Assembly (NCBI GenBank): GCA_021814475.1
Contig: JAKAIE010000029.1
Coordinates: 1-36,370 of the forward strand
From: Nitrospirota bacterium
GTDB taxonomy: Bacteria; Nitrospirota; Thermodesulfovibrionia; Thermodesulfovibrionales; UBA6898
DNA length: 36,370 nucleotides
Direction of reading: 5' to 3'
Shown: in pieces, positions 6,751-15,265 of the stretch
Numbering within the stretch: the stretch's first letter is position 1
How the letters are laid out: each line of letters begins with the position of its first letter
Notes under the pieces: generated by a model
What the model saw: the letters and a program-made list of their open reading frames with translations, nothing else
Told to the model about the DNA's origin: nothing
Database searches by the model: none
Translations under genes and position numbers: made by a program

Positions 6751-7752
6751 ACCTTTTCCGAAGAACAGAAGAAGGGCATGCGCAGGGTGACCGACGTGAG
6801 CGCCGGCATCAGCCCGCTCGGTCCTTCAAAAAAAGTGAAGGCCGCGATACGCAAGGCAGCCAGGGATATCGGTACCTATGCCGACCCTGACTGCGGGAGA
6901 CTCAAGACCTTCTTCGCATCCAGGTCCGGCATTGGAAACAACAGGATATTCTTTGCCAATTCATGCAGGGAGATCATCTTCCTGGCCCGGAACGCCTTCA
7001 GGCCGGAGAGGATCGTCCTGGCGGGGCCGGCGGATATGCCCACTGCTTCCCCGTCAGGAAAGGACGTCGTATTCACGGACGGCGACGGGTTAGATCAGAG
7101 TCAGCTCCGCAGCGGGGACCTTCTGCTGGTTTCGAACCCGAACAGGATCACAGGAAGACTTGCCGACAGGGAGAGACTCCTGACCGTGCTTAAGGCCGCC
7201 TCCGCGTCATGCGAGGCCATCATACTGGATGAGGCATTGATCGAATTCACCTCCGACGACCGGTTTTACGACGGTCAGGATATGCCTGAGAACCTTGTCA
7301 TCATGAGGACCACCGCCAATTTTTACGGTCTCCCGGGCCTGGAGCTTTCCTATGCGGTCTCTTCTCCCCAGACGATCGCGCATCTCGGGGAGGTCTTCCG
7401 CCCGCGCCCCAATCACCTGGCGATGGAAGGGGCACGGGCAGCCTTCAGGGACAGGACGTATATCAGGACAACGCGGAAGTTCATCTCTTATGAACGGGAG
7501 AGGCTGTTTCACGACCTGGGGAAGATCAGGGGCCTGCAGGTCCATCAGTCGGATTCGAATATATTCCTCGCGGAAGTGGCGTCCGGAGGAGAGAAGGTCC
7601 TCCGACGCCTGAACCGCGAGGGGTTCATGATCCGCGACTGTGACGGCATCCAGAATCTCGGAAAACAGTACCTTCGCCTGTCAGTAATGTCTCATGACAG
7701 AAACAGGAAACTCGTGAGGATCCTCAGAGAAGGCCTGGCTCAGGGGGATTGA
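6733..7752 (+). CDS. aminotransferase class I/II-like protein lacking the PLP lysine
   Basis: A 339-residue fold-type I PLP-dependent protein similar to histidinol-phosphate aminotransferase (HisC) and threonine-phosphate decarboxylase (CobD). Seen in order: SAGISPLG (23-30), YADPDCGRL (49-57), NPN (135-137), LDEALIEF (165-172), and FYGLPGLELSY (197-207). In active relatives the last block reads T-K-F-Y-x-L-P-G-L-R-L-G-Y. Here the Schiff-base lysine is Asn196 (codon AAT), the phosphate-binding arginine is Glu204, and the NGSDE block is ANSCRE. The aspartate that holds the pyridine nitrogen (Asp166) and the final carboxylate arginine remain. The frame is intact, so it is probably a catalytically dead or repurposed homologue rather than a broken gene. 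It is divergent from the DUF815 ATPase. Confidence 0.8.
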   Translation: MELNIHTFSEEQKKGMRRVTDVSAGISPLGPSKKVKAAIRKAARDIGTYADPDCGRLKTFFASRSGIGNNRIFFANSCREIIFLARNAFRPERIVLAGPADMPTASPSGKDVVFTDGDGLDQSQLRSGDLLLVSNPNRITGRLADRERLLTVLKAASASCEAIILDEALIEFTSDDRFYDGQDMPENLVIMRTTANFYGLPGLELSYAVSSPQTIAHLGEVFRPRPNHLAMEGARAAFRDRTYIRTTRKFISYERERLFHDLGKIRGLQVHQSDSNIFLAEVASGGEKVLRRLNREGFMIRDCDGIQNLGKQYLRLSVMSHDRNRKLVRILREGLAQGD

Positions 7753-7890
7753 TCGGAAAGGGAGCACAGAGTTCATATTCCGTCACGGGCAAGGCGGGCG
7801 GCACAATCCAAAAAGTCACGGCAAATATGCTACACTAACATACGAAACAGTCAGGTGAGTAAGGCCGGATTCCTGTTATTCACTGTTTTA

Positions 7891-7984
7891 CTGCAGTCTG
7901 CGGGCGGCCCTGCGCAACAGGCGTATGTGAACCTCGTCAGGTCCGGAAGGAAGCAGCGATAAGCATTTCTCCTGTGTGCCGCAG
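7891..7984 (+). ncRNA. ffs: signal recognition particle RNA (4.5S type)
   Basis: The universally conserved SRP RNA apical domain is present: GTCAGGTCCGGAAGG followed by AAGCAGC, at 7936-7957. Flanking sequences can pair (CTGCGCAACAGG before it with CCTGTGTGCCGCAG after it), as in the small bacterial 4.5S RNA that binds Ffh. The ends are approximate. It lies directly upstream of dnaX, a common arrangement. Confidence 0.88.
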
Positions 7985-8034
7985 CAAGTCGTTCGCGGGC
8001 TGCAGCAAGACATACACATCGAATATCCCGATAT

Positions 8035-9798
8035 ATGAGTTACCTTGTATTAGCGAGAAAATGGCGGCCCAAAGGCTTCGACGACCTTGTAGGCCAGGCG
8101 CCGATCATGCGTATCCTCACAAACGCGATCACCCAGGGGAAGATCGCCCATGCCTATATCTTTTCCGGGCCACGAGGCGTCGGCAAGACATCCTCCGCGC
8201 GCATCCTCGCCAAGGCCCTGAACTGCACCGGGGGACCGACCCCGACACCCTGCGGCGCCTGCGCTTCATGCCTGTCCATCGCAGACGGGTCTTCCGTCGA
8301 CGTGATCGAGATAGACGGCGCATCGAACAACAGCGTTGACGACATCCGCGACCTCAGGGAGAGGGTAAAATACGCCCCGTCTTCCGGCAGATACAAGGTC
8401 TACATCATCGACGAGGTCCATATGCTCTCCGGTTCGGCCTTCAACGCCCTGCTGAAGACACTGGAAGAACCCCCTCCGCACGTCATATTTGTCCTCGCAA
8501 CGACCGAGATGAAAAAAATACCGGCAACGGTCCTTTCCCGCTGCCAACACATGCCGTTCAGGCGTATTTCGTCGAATGAGATCAGGCAGCGCCTGAAACA
8601 TATCTCCGATGCCGAAGGAATCATAATATCTCCTCCGGCCCTCGGCCTGGTCGCGCGGGCGGCGGACGGCAGCATGCGCGACTCACTGACGATCCTCGAC
8701 CAGATATCCTCTTTCTCTGCCGAGATCTCCGAACAGGATGTCAAGAACCTTCTCGGCATTACCGACTTCGGCCTGCTCGCCGCAACGGCGCAGGCCCTGA
8801 TCACCGGGGACCGGGCCGCGCTGCTAGATACGGTCAATCACCTGACCGAACAGGGGACCGACATCCGCGCCTTCACCCGGGAACTTGTCCAGTTTTTCAG
8901 GGACCTCCTGGTGGCAAGCGTGGTAAAGAAACCTGAAGAGGTGCTCGACCTCGGAGAGGACGAACTTCGTGCGGTGAAGGATCTCACCGCCCTCGCGGGT
9001 GAAGACCAGCTGACACTGATGCTGTCCGAGATCATGAAGACGGAGGCCGATATCCGCTTTGCGTCATCGCCCAGACTTGCGCTCGAGATGGCACTGATCA
9101 AGGCAAGCTTCCTGAGCGTCATGAAACCGGTCAAGGAGGTTCTCGACAGACTGGCCGGGCTCCAGGGCGACGCTTCTCCGGCGCCCCGCCAGAAGAAGAC
9201 GACGACACACCCCATTGCCGCGCCGGCGCCTGAAGTCGTGACCACTGTACGGCAGGAAAGGCCTGCCCCGGCTGCAGTCGAACAGTGGGAGACGGCCTCG
9301 GCCGGAGTTCAGGAGATGGCGGATGCCGCATCCGCAGGGGTTTCAGATCCTTCGCCTGCAGAAGTGCAGGAAGAGAAGACCTTCCCCCCTGCCGCCGCGC
9401 CCCCGTCGGGAACAGAAGGAAACCTTGCCGCCTCATGGGACCATCTGCTGTCAACGGTCGCCCCGCCGCTCGCCTCAAAGCTGTCCCAGACGCACTACGA
9501 ACTGAAAGGCGATGAACTGTTTCTGACACTAAACGGCGGTCACGCGGTCTTCGAGGATTCCCTCCAGGAGAATGCAAAAGAGATCCAGCATACCCTTGCC
9601 GCAGCATATGGACAGAAGCTGAGGATAAAGATAGGCACGGCCCCGAAGAGGGCTGGAAAAAAGAAAAGCGACCTGAAGGAGACGGTCATGCAGGAGCCCC
9701 TGATCAAGGAGGCGCTTGAGCTGTTTGACGGACGGATCGTCGATGTGACGTCCGTCGAAACCGAGAATATTTCAAACAATGGAGGAGACAATGTCTAA
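8035..9798 (+). CDS. dnaX: DNA polymerase III subunit gamma/tau
   Basis: Clamp-loader ATPase of the replicative polymerase, 587 residues. Walker A is GPRGVGKTS (45-53), and the zinc-binding cysteines are C64, C73, C76 and C79. The Walker B region IIDEVHML is at 124-131 and the SRC motif at 168-170. An Ala/Pro-rich linker at about 370-480 is followed by a tau-type C-terminal region. No ribosome site is obvious before the ATG. The gene overlaps the ybaB start by eight bases, and recR follows, giving the classical dnaX-ybaB-recR operon behind the SRP RNA gene. A slippery A AAA AAG heptamer in the correct phase lies near the 3' end. Confidence 0.95.
   Translation: MSYLVLARKWRPKGFDDLVGQAPIMRILTNAITQGKIAHAYIFSGPRGVGKTSSARILAKALNCTGGPTPTPCGACASCLSIADGSSVDVIEIDGASNNSVDDIRDLRERVKYAPSSGRYKVYIIDEVHMLSGSAFNALLKTLEEPPPHVIFVLATTEMKKIPATVLSRCQHMPFRRISSNEIRQRLKHISDAEGIIISPPALGLVARAADGSMRDSLTILDQISSFSAEISEQDVKNLLGITDFGLLAATAQALITGDRAALLDTVNHLTEQGTDIRAFTRELVQFFRDLLVASVVKKPEEVLDLGEDELRAVKDLTALAGEDQLTLMLSEIMKTEADIRFASSPRLALEMALIKASFLSVMKPVKEVLDRLAGLQGDASPAPRQKKTTTHPIAAPAPEVVTTVRQERPAPAAVEQWETASAGVQEMADAASAGVSDPSPAEVQEEKTFPPAAAPPSGTEGNLAASWDHLLSTVAPPLASKLSQTHYELKGDELFLTLNGGHAVFEDSLQENAKEIQHTLAAAYGQKLRIKIGTAPKRAGKKKSDLKETVMQEPLIKEALELFDGRIVDVTSVETENISNNGGDNV
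9657..9663 (+). other. slippery heptamer A AAA AAG in dnaX (frameshift candidate)
   Basis: The zero-frame codons are GGA AAA AAG, the phase required for a -1 shift and the same heptamer used in E. coli dnaX. A purine-rich AAGAGGG lies a few bases upstream. A -1 shift after codon 543 would add 18 codons and stop at 9719, giving a product of about 561 residues with a different tail rather than a short gamma. Function is inferred. Confidence 0.35.
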
Positions 9799-10132
9799 GA
9801 AGATGCTCGGGGACCTGATGCGTCAGGCCCAGAAACTGCAGGAGGATATGCAGAAGACCCAGGAGGAGGCAAAAAAGAAGACCGCCGAGGCGACGGCAGG
9901 AGGCGGCATGATCACCGTCGTGGCGAGCGGGGCCGGCGAACTCGTCTCGATAAAGATCGAGAAGGATGTGGTGAATCCCGACGACGTCGAGATGCTCCAG
10001 GACCTGATCCTTGCGGCTGCCAACGAGGCGATCCGCCGGGCGCAGGAAATTGTGAACGACGAGATGTCGAAGCTGACCGGTGGCCTGCAGCTTCCGGGCA
10101 TGGGCGGCCTCGGGAATATCTTCGGGAGATAG
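9791..10132 (+). CDS. ybaB: YbaB/EbfC family nucleoid-associated protein
   Basis: A small dimeric DNA-binding protein of 113 residues, found almost always between dnaX and recR. It has the typical N-terminal charged helix (MRQAQKLQEDMQKTQEEAKK), the small beta region with GGGMITVVASGAGELVSIKI, and a C-terminal helix ending in a glycine-rich tail (LPGMGGLGNIFGR). The ATG at 9791 is preferred over the one at 9779 because GGAGG stands five bases before it, inside the longer reading. The start overlaps the dnaX end by eight bases and the stop shares one base with the recR GTG. Confidence 0.92.
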   Translation: MSKKMLGDLMRQAQKLQEDMQKTQEEAKKKTAEATAGGGMITVVASGAGELVSIKIEKDVVNPDDVEMLQDLILAAANEAIRRAQEIVNDEMSKLTGGLQLPGMGGLGNIFGR

Positions 10133-10734
10133 TGTCCCGGGTAATGCACGGCATCATTGAAGACCTGATCAACGAACTGACCCGCCTGCCCGGCATCGGG
10201 CGGAAGACGGCGCAGAGACTGGCTTTCTTTATCCTTTCCATGCCGTCGGACGAGGCCCTCTCGATCGCAGGCGCGATCCAGAGGGTGAAGGAGAAGGCGA
10301 GGTTCTGCAGCCGCTGTTTCAATATTACGGAAGAGGAACTCTGCAATATCTGCAGCGACCCGTCCCGGGACCAGTCCAGGATCTGCGTTGTTGAAGAGCC
10401 GAGCAACATCCTAGTCATCGAGCGGGTGAAGGGCATGAACTGCCTGTACCATGTCCTCCTCGGCGCGCTCTCTCCGATCGACGGCATCACGCCCGACAAA
10501 CTGAAGATCCACGAACTGATCGCACGGGTAAGAGAAGGAGGGATCAGCGAAGTGATCCTGGCCACAAATCCGAACACCAAAGGAGAGATCACGGCTCAGT
10601 ATATCCGGGAGGCCCTCGCCCCCTCAGGTGTAAAGGTGACAAGGATCGCTTACGGGCTGCCTATGGGCAGCGATATAGAATTTGCCGACGAGGTGACCCT
10701 GGGCAGGGCATTGGAAGGCAGACGGGAGCTATAA
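10132..10734 (+). CDS. recR: recombination protein RecR
   Basis: RecR works with RecF/RecO to load RecA at gaps in DNA. The 200-residue protein shows the helix-hairpin-helix (LTRLPGIGRKTAQRLAFF), the four-cysteine zinc finger (CSRC ... CNIC), the Toprim domain beginning ICVVEEPSNILVIE, and the C-terminal motif ATNPNTKGEITAQYI with GLPMGSDIEFADEVTL. The GTG start shares one base with the ybaB stop; an ATG four codons later (10144) would also fit the family. It is the last gene before the CRISPR array, which is transcribed towards it. Confidence 0.95.
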   Translation: MSRVMHGIIEDLINELTRLPGIGRKTAQRLAFFILSMPSDEALSIAGAIQRVKEKARFCSRCFNITEEELCNICSDPSRDQSRICVVEEPSNILVIERVKGMNCLYHVLLGALSPIDGITPDKLKIHELIARVREGGISEVILATNPNTKGEITAQYIREALAPSGVKVTRIAYGLPMGSDIEFADEVTLGRALEGRREL

Positions 10735-10825
10735 AAACCGCCTGTTTCTTCCCCTGCCTCGTGCTGCGTGACCGACTTGCCTGCCAGAAGCATTACAAAA
10801 CCGCGCCCTGGAACATATGATATCG

Positions 10826-12562
10826 CCTTCCTTGACCGCTCCTGCGGGGAACATTGTGGCAAATGGAATCTACCCTGTGGAATGGGCGGTTCATCCCTGC
10901 TCGTGCGGGGAACATATTGCCCTGTTCAGTTTGTCAGATCTCATTTTCGGTTCATCCCCGCTCGTGCGGGGAACATATTGCGGCGCGGCCTGGCGTCGGA
11001 AAGAGCGCCGGTTCATCCCCGCTCGTGCGGGGAACATTGTCCTATTGCGCCCGGCCAGATACATGGACGCGGTTCATCCCCGCTCGTGCGGGGAACATAA
11101 GGGGGCGATGAACAGCAACACGGTTTTCTTCGGTTCATCCCCGCTCGTGCGGGGAACATGCGGGGCGCAACCTGGAGTGTTGCAGGCTGGCCGGTTCATC
11201 CCCGCTCGTGCGGGGAACATTGATGCGGCTGCGCGTTCCGAGCTTTCATCAGCGGTTCATCCCCGCTCGTGCGGGGAACATGCATAGACACAGATGCACT
11301 GTAGCACCCCGGTTGGTTCATCCCCGCTCGTGCGGGGAACATGGGTTCGGTTTCAAAACTGTACTGGGGTTAGCCGGTTCATCCCCGCTCGTGCGGGGAA
11401 CATGCAGGGTTCTACACCCCCGAAGAGGTGCAGGACGGTTCATCCCCGCTCGTGCGGGGAACATGATATCACGAGGCCTTCCACAGTGTCCAAGAGCGGT
11501 TCATCCCCGCTCGTGCGGGGAACATGCCGCAGCCGCCTCGAATCTGTCTATATCGGACGGTTCATCCCCGCTCGTGCGGGGAACATAAGGATATTAAATC
11601 ATCTACGGACAAATCTATCGGTTCATCCCCGCTCGTGCGGGGAACATACCCCGTCATACCAGTTCGATATCTGGACAAGCGGTTCATCCCCGCTCGTGCG
11701 GGGAACATGGGGCGCTGGCGGTTATGCCCAGAGCGGGGAACGGTTCATCCCCGCTCGTGCGGGGAACATCTCGATGGAGGAAGGAAATGGTTTATTGCAG
11801 ACGGTTCATCCCCGCTCGTGCGGGGAACATTGGGTCAGGAAGCAGTCAGGAATATGGAATTGCGGTTCATCCCCGCTCGTGCGGGGAACATGCAAATCCT
11901 CCCACCGTAACCCCTCGGGGTTACGGTTCATCCCCGCTCGTGCGGGGAACATGGCTATCACGTTGGAATCGTACATGCCCCGATCGGTTCATCCCCGCTC
12001 GTGCGGGGAACATATCTTTCAGCCAGCAGAAAATAAACGCTAAGACGGTTCATCCCCGCTCGTGCGGGGAACATCCTCGTGCTGATGCTCTGCCAGTATC
12101 CAGCCGCGGTTCATCCCCGCTCGTGCGGGGAACATCCAGAAGGTCATGTCAGGCTTCAGCTTTTTCACGGTTCATCCCCGCTCGTGCGGGGAACATGGCA
12201 TCACTACGCCCTGTGCCAGTTTCTCGCCCGGTTCATCCCCGCTCGTGCGGGGAACATAGCATCCCAGTGATGGCGACCAGCGGAACCCGCGGTTCATCCC
12301 CGCTCGTGCGGGGAACATATGCCCCTTAACTTTGCAGCCCAGCTCAACGGCGGTTCATCCCCGCTCGTGCGGGGAACATAGGACGTCGGGCAGGGGCTTA
12401 CTGTGTGGGAGCGGTTCATCCCCGCTCGTGCGGGGAACATGCCGAGATAAGTCTCCGAAACCCCTGTTTTTGCGGTTCATCCCCGCTCGTGCGGGGAACA
12501 TGGATTGATGCGATGCTAGACCTCATCAAGATACGGTTCATCCCCGCTCGTGCGGGGAACAT
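10826..12562 (-). CRISPR. type I-E CRISPR array, 29 repeats and 28 spacers
   Basis: Repeat unit 29 bases, spacers 32 bases; every period from 10854 to 12562 is exactly 61. In transcribed (minus) sense the repeat starts ATGTTCCCCGC and ends GGGGATGAACCG, with a CCCCGC/GCGGGG stem and an ACGA loop, typical of I-E repeats cut by Cas6e. The direction is set by the AT-rich leader next to cas2 at the right end and by decay at the left end. The last repeat (10826-10854) keeps only part of the consensus and the second to last (10887-10915) has one change that breaks a stem pair. All others are identical except one, where the terminal base differs (11314). Open reading frames across the array are artefacts of the repeat. 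Confidence 0.98.
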
Positions 12563-12637
12563 ACTTCTTATAACTTACTGATTTATAAGTCCATTTTCAA
12601 AGAACTGAAATTTACCGACACTAACTTACAAATTTCT
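12563..12637 (-). promoter_or_regulatory. CRISPR leader
   Basis: The 75 bases between the cas2 stop and the first repeat are strongly AT-rich, unlike the surroundings. Minus-strand reading gives a possible -10 TATAAA near 12583-12590 without a clear -35. A perfect 7-base inverted repeat (CTTATAA at 12567-12573, TTATAAG at 12583-12589) lies five bases from the first repeat, and AACTTAC occurs twice (12572 and 12623). Leaders of this kind carry the array promoter and direct Cas1-Cas2 integration. Confidence 0.75.
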
Positions 12638-13838
<1,201 letters not shown>

Positions 13839-13839
13839 C

Positions 13840-14103
13840 TCAGTGGCTGTGAGCTTCGACGTATTTGCGCAAGACCGCATTTATAGTCGACTGGTAACCC
13901 CGTCCCTGCTTTTTGAAGAATTCAATCACATCGGGATCGAGCCGAAGAGTTATCTGCTTCTTTGTGCCAGGCCAGAGAACGGCCTTTTTGAAAAAATCGT
14001 CGGTCAATTCCGGAATATCCGACGTGTCAATATCTTCATCTTTCATAGCCTTAAGGCGAGCCCAGTCAGTCTTTGAACGCCGTTTGATATCTTTCCCTTT
14101 CAT
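13840..14103 (-). CDS. brnA: BrnA-type antitoxin
   Basis: An 87-residue protein of the BrnA family, which neutralises BrnT and, as a ribbon-helix-helix protein, represses its own operon. Seen are the charged N-terminus, the family segment DTSDIPELTDDFFKKAVLWPG, and the DNA-binding region ITLRLDPDVIEFFKKQGRGY with STINAVLRKYV at the end. It overlaps the upstream toxin gene by 38 bases (toxin first, as in known brnTA operons). Its TGA is followed after one base by the ATG of cas1. That makes an antitoxin message that must be translated just before cas1. Confidence 0.9.
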   Translation of the reverse strand: MKGKDIKRRSKTDWARLKAMKDEDIDTSDIPELTDDFFKKAVLWPGTKKQITLRLDPDVIEFFKKQGRGYQSTINAVLRKYVEAHSH

Positions 14104-14347
14104 GTTTCTTTGCCTTTCTCATAGATATTACGCGAATTGTATCCGTCCCTCTCTCAACAAATACCATGATGACAACCATCATATCATTCATCATGCCAAT
14201 GCCGATATACCGGTCCTCATCATAATCGAACCGGTCGTCGTGCCAGGTGACCAACGGATGCTCGAAAAGCTGCCACGCATCGGCAAAATCAATTCCGTGC
14301 TTCCTGATATTCGCCTTATTCTTCGCTTCGTCCCATTGCAGTTTCAT
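14066..14347 (-). CDS. brnT: BrnT-type toxin (ribonuclease)
   Basis: A 93-residue BrnT family toxin; characterised members are RelE-fold ribonucleases that stop translation. The family marks are present: WDEAKNKANIRKHGIDFADA near the N-terminus, DEDRYIGIG in the middle and IRVISMRKAKKHERERY at the end, containing the R-x-I-S-x-R segment tied to catalysis. It starts 39 bases after the cas6e stop. A TATAAT lies four bases before the ATG with no clear -35. The pair is intact, so it should be active. Its composition is more AT-rich than cas1 or cas5e, which hints at a separate origin. Confidence 0.9.
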   Translation of the reverse strand: MKLQWDEAKNKANIRKHGIDFADAWQLFEHPLVTWHDDRFDYDEDRYIGIGMMNDMMVVIMVFVERGTDTIRVISMRKAKKHERERYQTAFKD

Positions 14348-14351
14348 CTAT

Positions 14352-14357
14352 ATTATA
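14352..14357 (-). promoter_or_regulatory. -10 box candidate inside the cas operon, before brnT
   Basis: A perfect TATAAT in minus-strand reading, four bases before the brnT ATG, in the only sizeable gap between genes of the operon (14348-14386). No good -35 is present, so an internal promoter for brnTA-cas1-cas2 is possible but weakly supported. If used, the mRNA would be leaderless. Confidence 0.3.
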
Positions 14358-14386
14358 ACTCCATTTGTAGTTACAGCGGAAGTGCA

Positions 14387-15265
14387 TTACAGCCGCCGCA
14401 CAAGCATCAGGCCGCAGCCGAAGGCTTTGGCGGGGCCGATGCCGGCGTTCAACGCTTTGACAAACAACTCTGCGTCAACGACCTCAATTTCTCCTTCAAA
14501 ATCAACGGAGCTAAAACCGGCATCTCTCCCTTTTCTTGGAAGTGAATGCCATTGATATCCTTCCGCCTGAAACTTCAAACGTCCACTTTCGGCATCTCGA
14601 ACCATGGCAAACCCGAGTCTTTCACTTCTCCCGGCTAACCACGTCTCCAGGGCTTTATCCATCCGGGCCTTCAAGGCGAGATCAAGCAGTTCAAGTGGCT
14701 TCAAGGTTTTAGTCCGCCCTTCTGCAAATCGCTCATTCACAGCTACGACTTCACGAAGCTTTTCTTCCAGGCTACGCAAGTCCAAGAGCTGCCTCCATGC
14801 CTCAATAATCTGTTTCTTGATCTTCGATTTGTCCCCAACAGCCGGAATAGACATATCGGCTGCAATATCCCGTAACAGGTGATATTGAGCGTCCATCACA
14901 ACATCATGGCGCGGAGAGCTTTTCTTCCCCTCCTGTTTACGGGCTATTGTCGGGTTGGCGCGAAGTCTGAACGCCAGACGTACCCCATTGGTAAGCTTCG
15001 GCGAATACGGTTTGGAATCAACCGCAAATATGGGATGATCTGATATTGGGCTGGATTCCGAAACTAGATAAAACAGCGGCTCACCCTTCACCCCCTTATG
15101 AAACGGTATCTGCTCTCTGGCTACTTCTTCCCGAAAAATAAATTGTCGATTTTCGTAGCCTGGAAACAGTTTCCACAGCAACTGATGAGCGCCATAGCCA
15201 TTGCCACTCACGAGCATATGAAGATCGCGCACATCCGGCCTGATTCTTACTCTGGAAAAATACAT
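14387..15265 (-). CDS. cas6e: Cas6e crRNA endonuclease (CasE), enlarged
   Basis: Cuts the repeat hairpins and stays bound to the 3' end of the crRNA in Cascade. Family marks are MYFSRVRIRPD at the start, AHQLLWKLFPG (26-36) with His27 in the place of the catalytic histidine of E. coli CasE, FRLRANPT (99-106), and the C-terminal glycine-rich loop GIGPAKAFGCGLM. The ATG at 15265 is chosen because it has AGGAGG seven bases upstream and shares a base with the cas5e stop (TGATG). The protein is 292 residues against 199 in E. coli. The extra length is mostly a charged helical stretch at about residues 125-205. Confidence 0.93.
   Translation of the reverse strand: MYFSRVRIRPDVRDLHMLVSGNGYGAHQLLWKLFPGYENRQFIFREEVAREQIPFHKGVKGEPLFYLVSESSPISDHPIFAVDSKPYSPKLTNGVRLAFRLRANPTIARKQEGKKSSPRHDVVMDAQYHLLRDIAADMSIPAVGDKSKIKKQIIEAWRQLLDLRSLEEKLREVVAVNERFAEGRTKTLKPLELLDLALKARMDKALETWLAGRSERLGFAMVRDAESGRLKFQAEGYQWHSLPRKGRDAGFSSVDFEGEIEVVDAELFVKALNAGIGPAKAFGCGLMLVRRL

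Noticed and set aside
10809-10815. A further repeat remnant (GGAACAT) left of the array
   Set aside because: It is not at a 61-base step from the last repeat and only seven bases match.
10768-12329. Long overlapping open frames across the CRISPR array
   Set aside because: They exist because the 61-base period contains no stop in some frames; the peptides repeat HPRSCGEH, SSPLVRGT and RFIPARAGN at fixed distance, which is the translated repeat, not protein.
13839-13880. Longer N-terminus for Cas1 beginning at 13880
   Set aside because: The first 14 residues have no counterpart in Cas1 and overlap brnA; the ATG at 13838 matches the family start.
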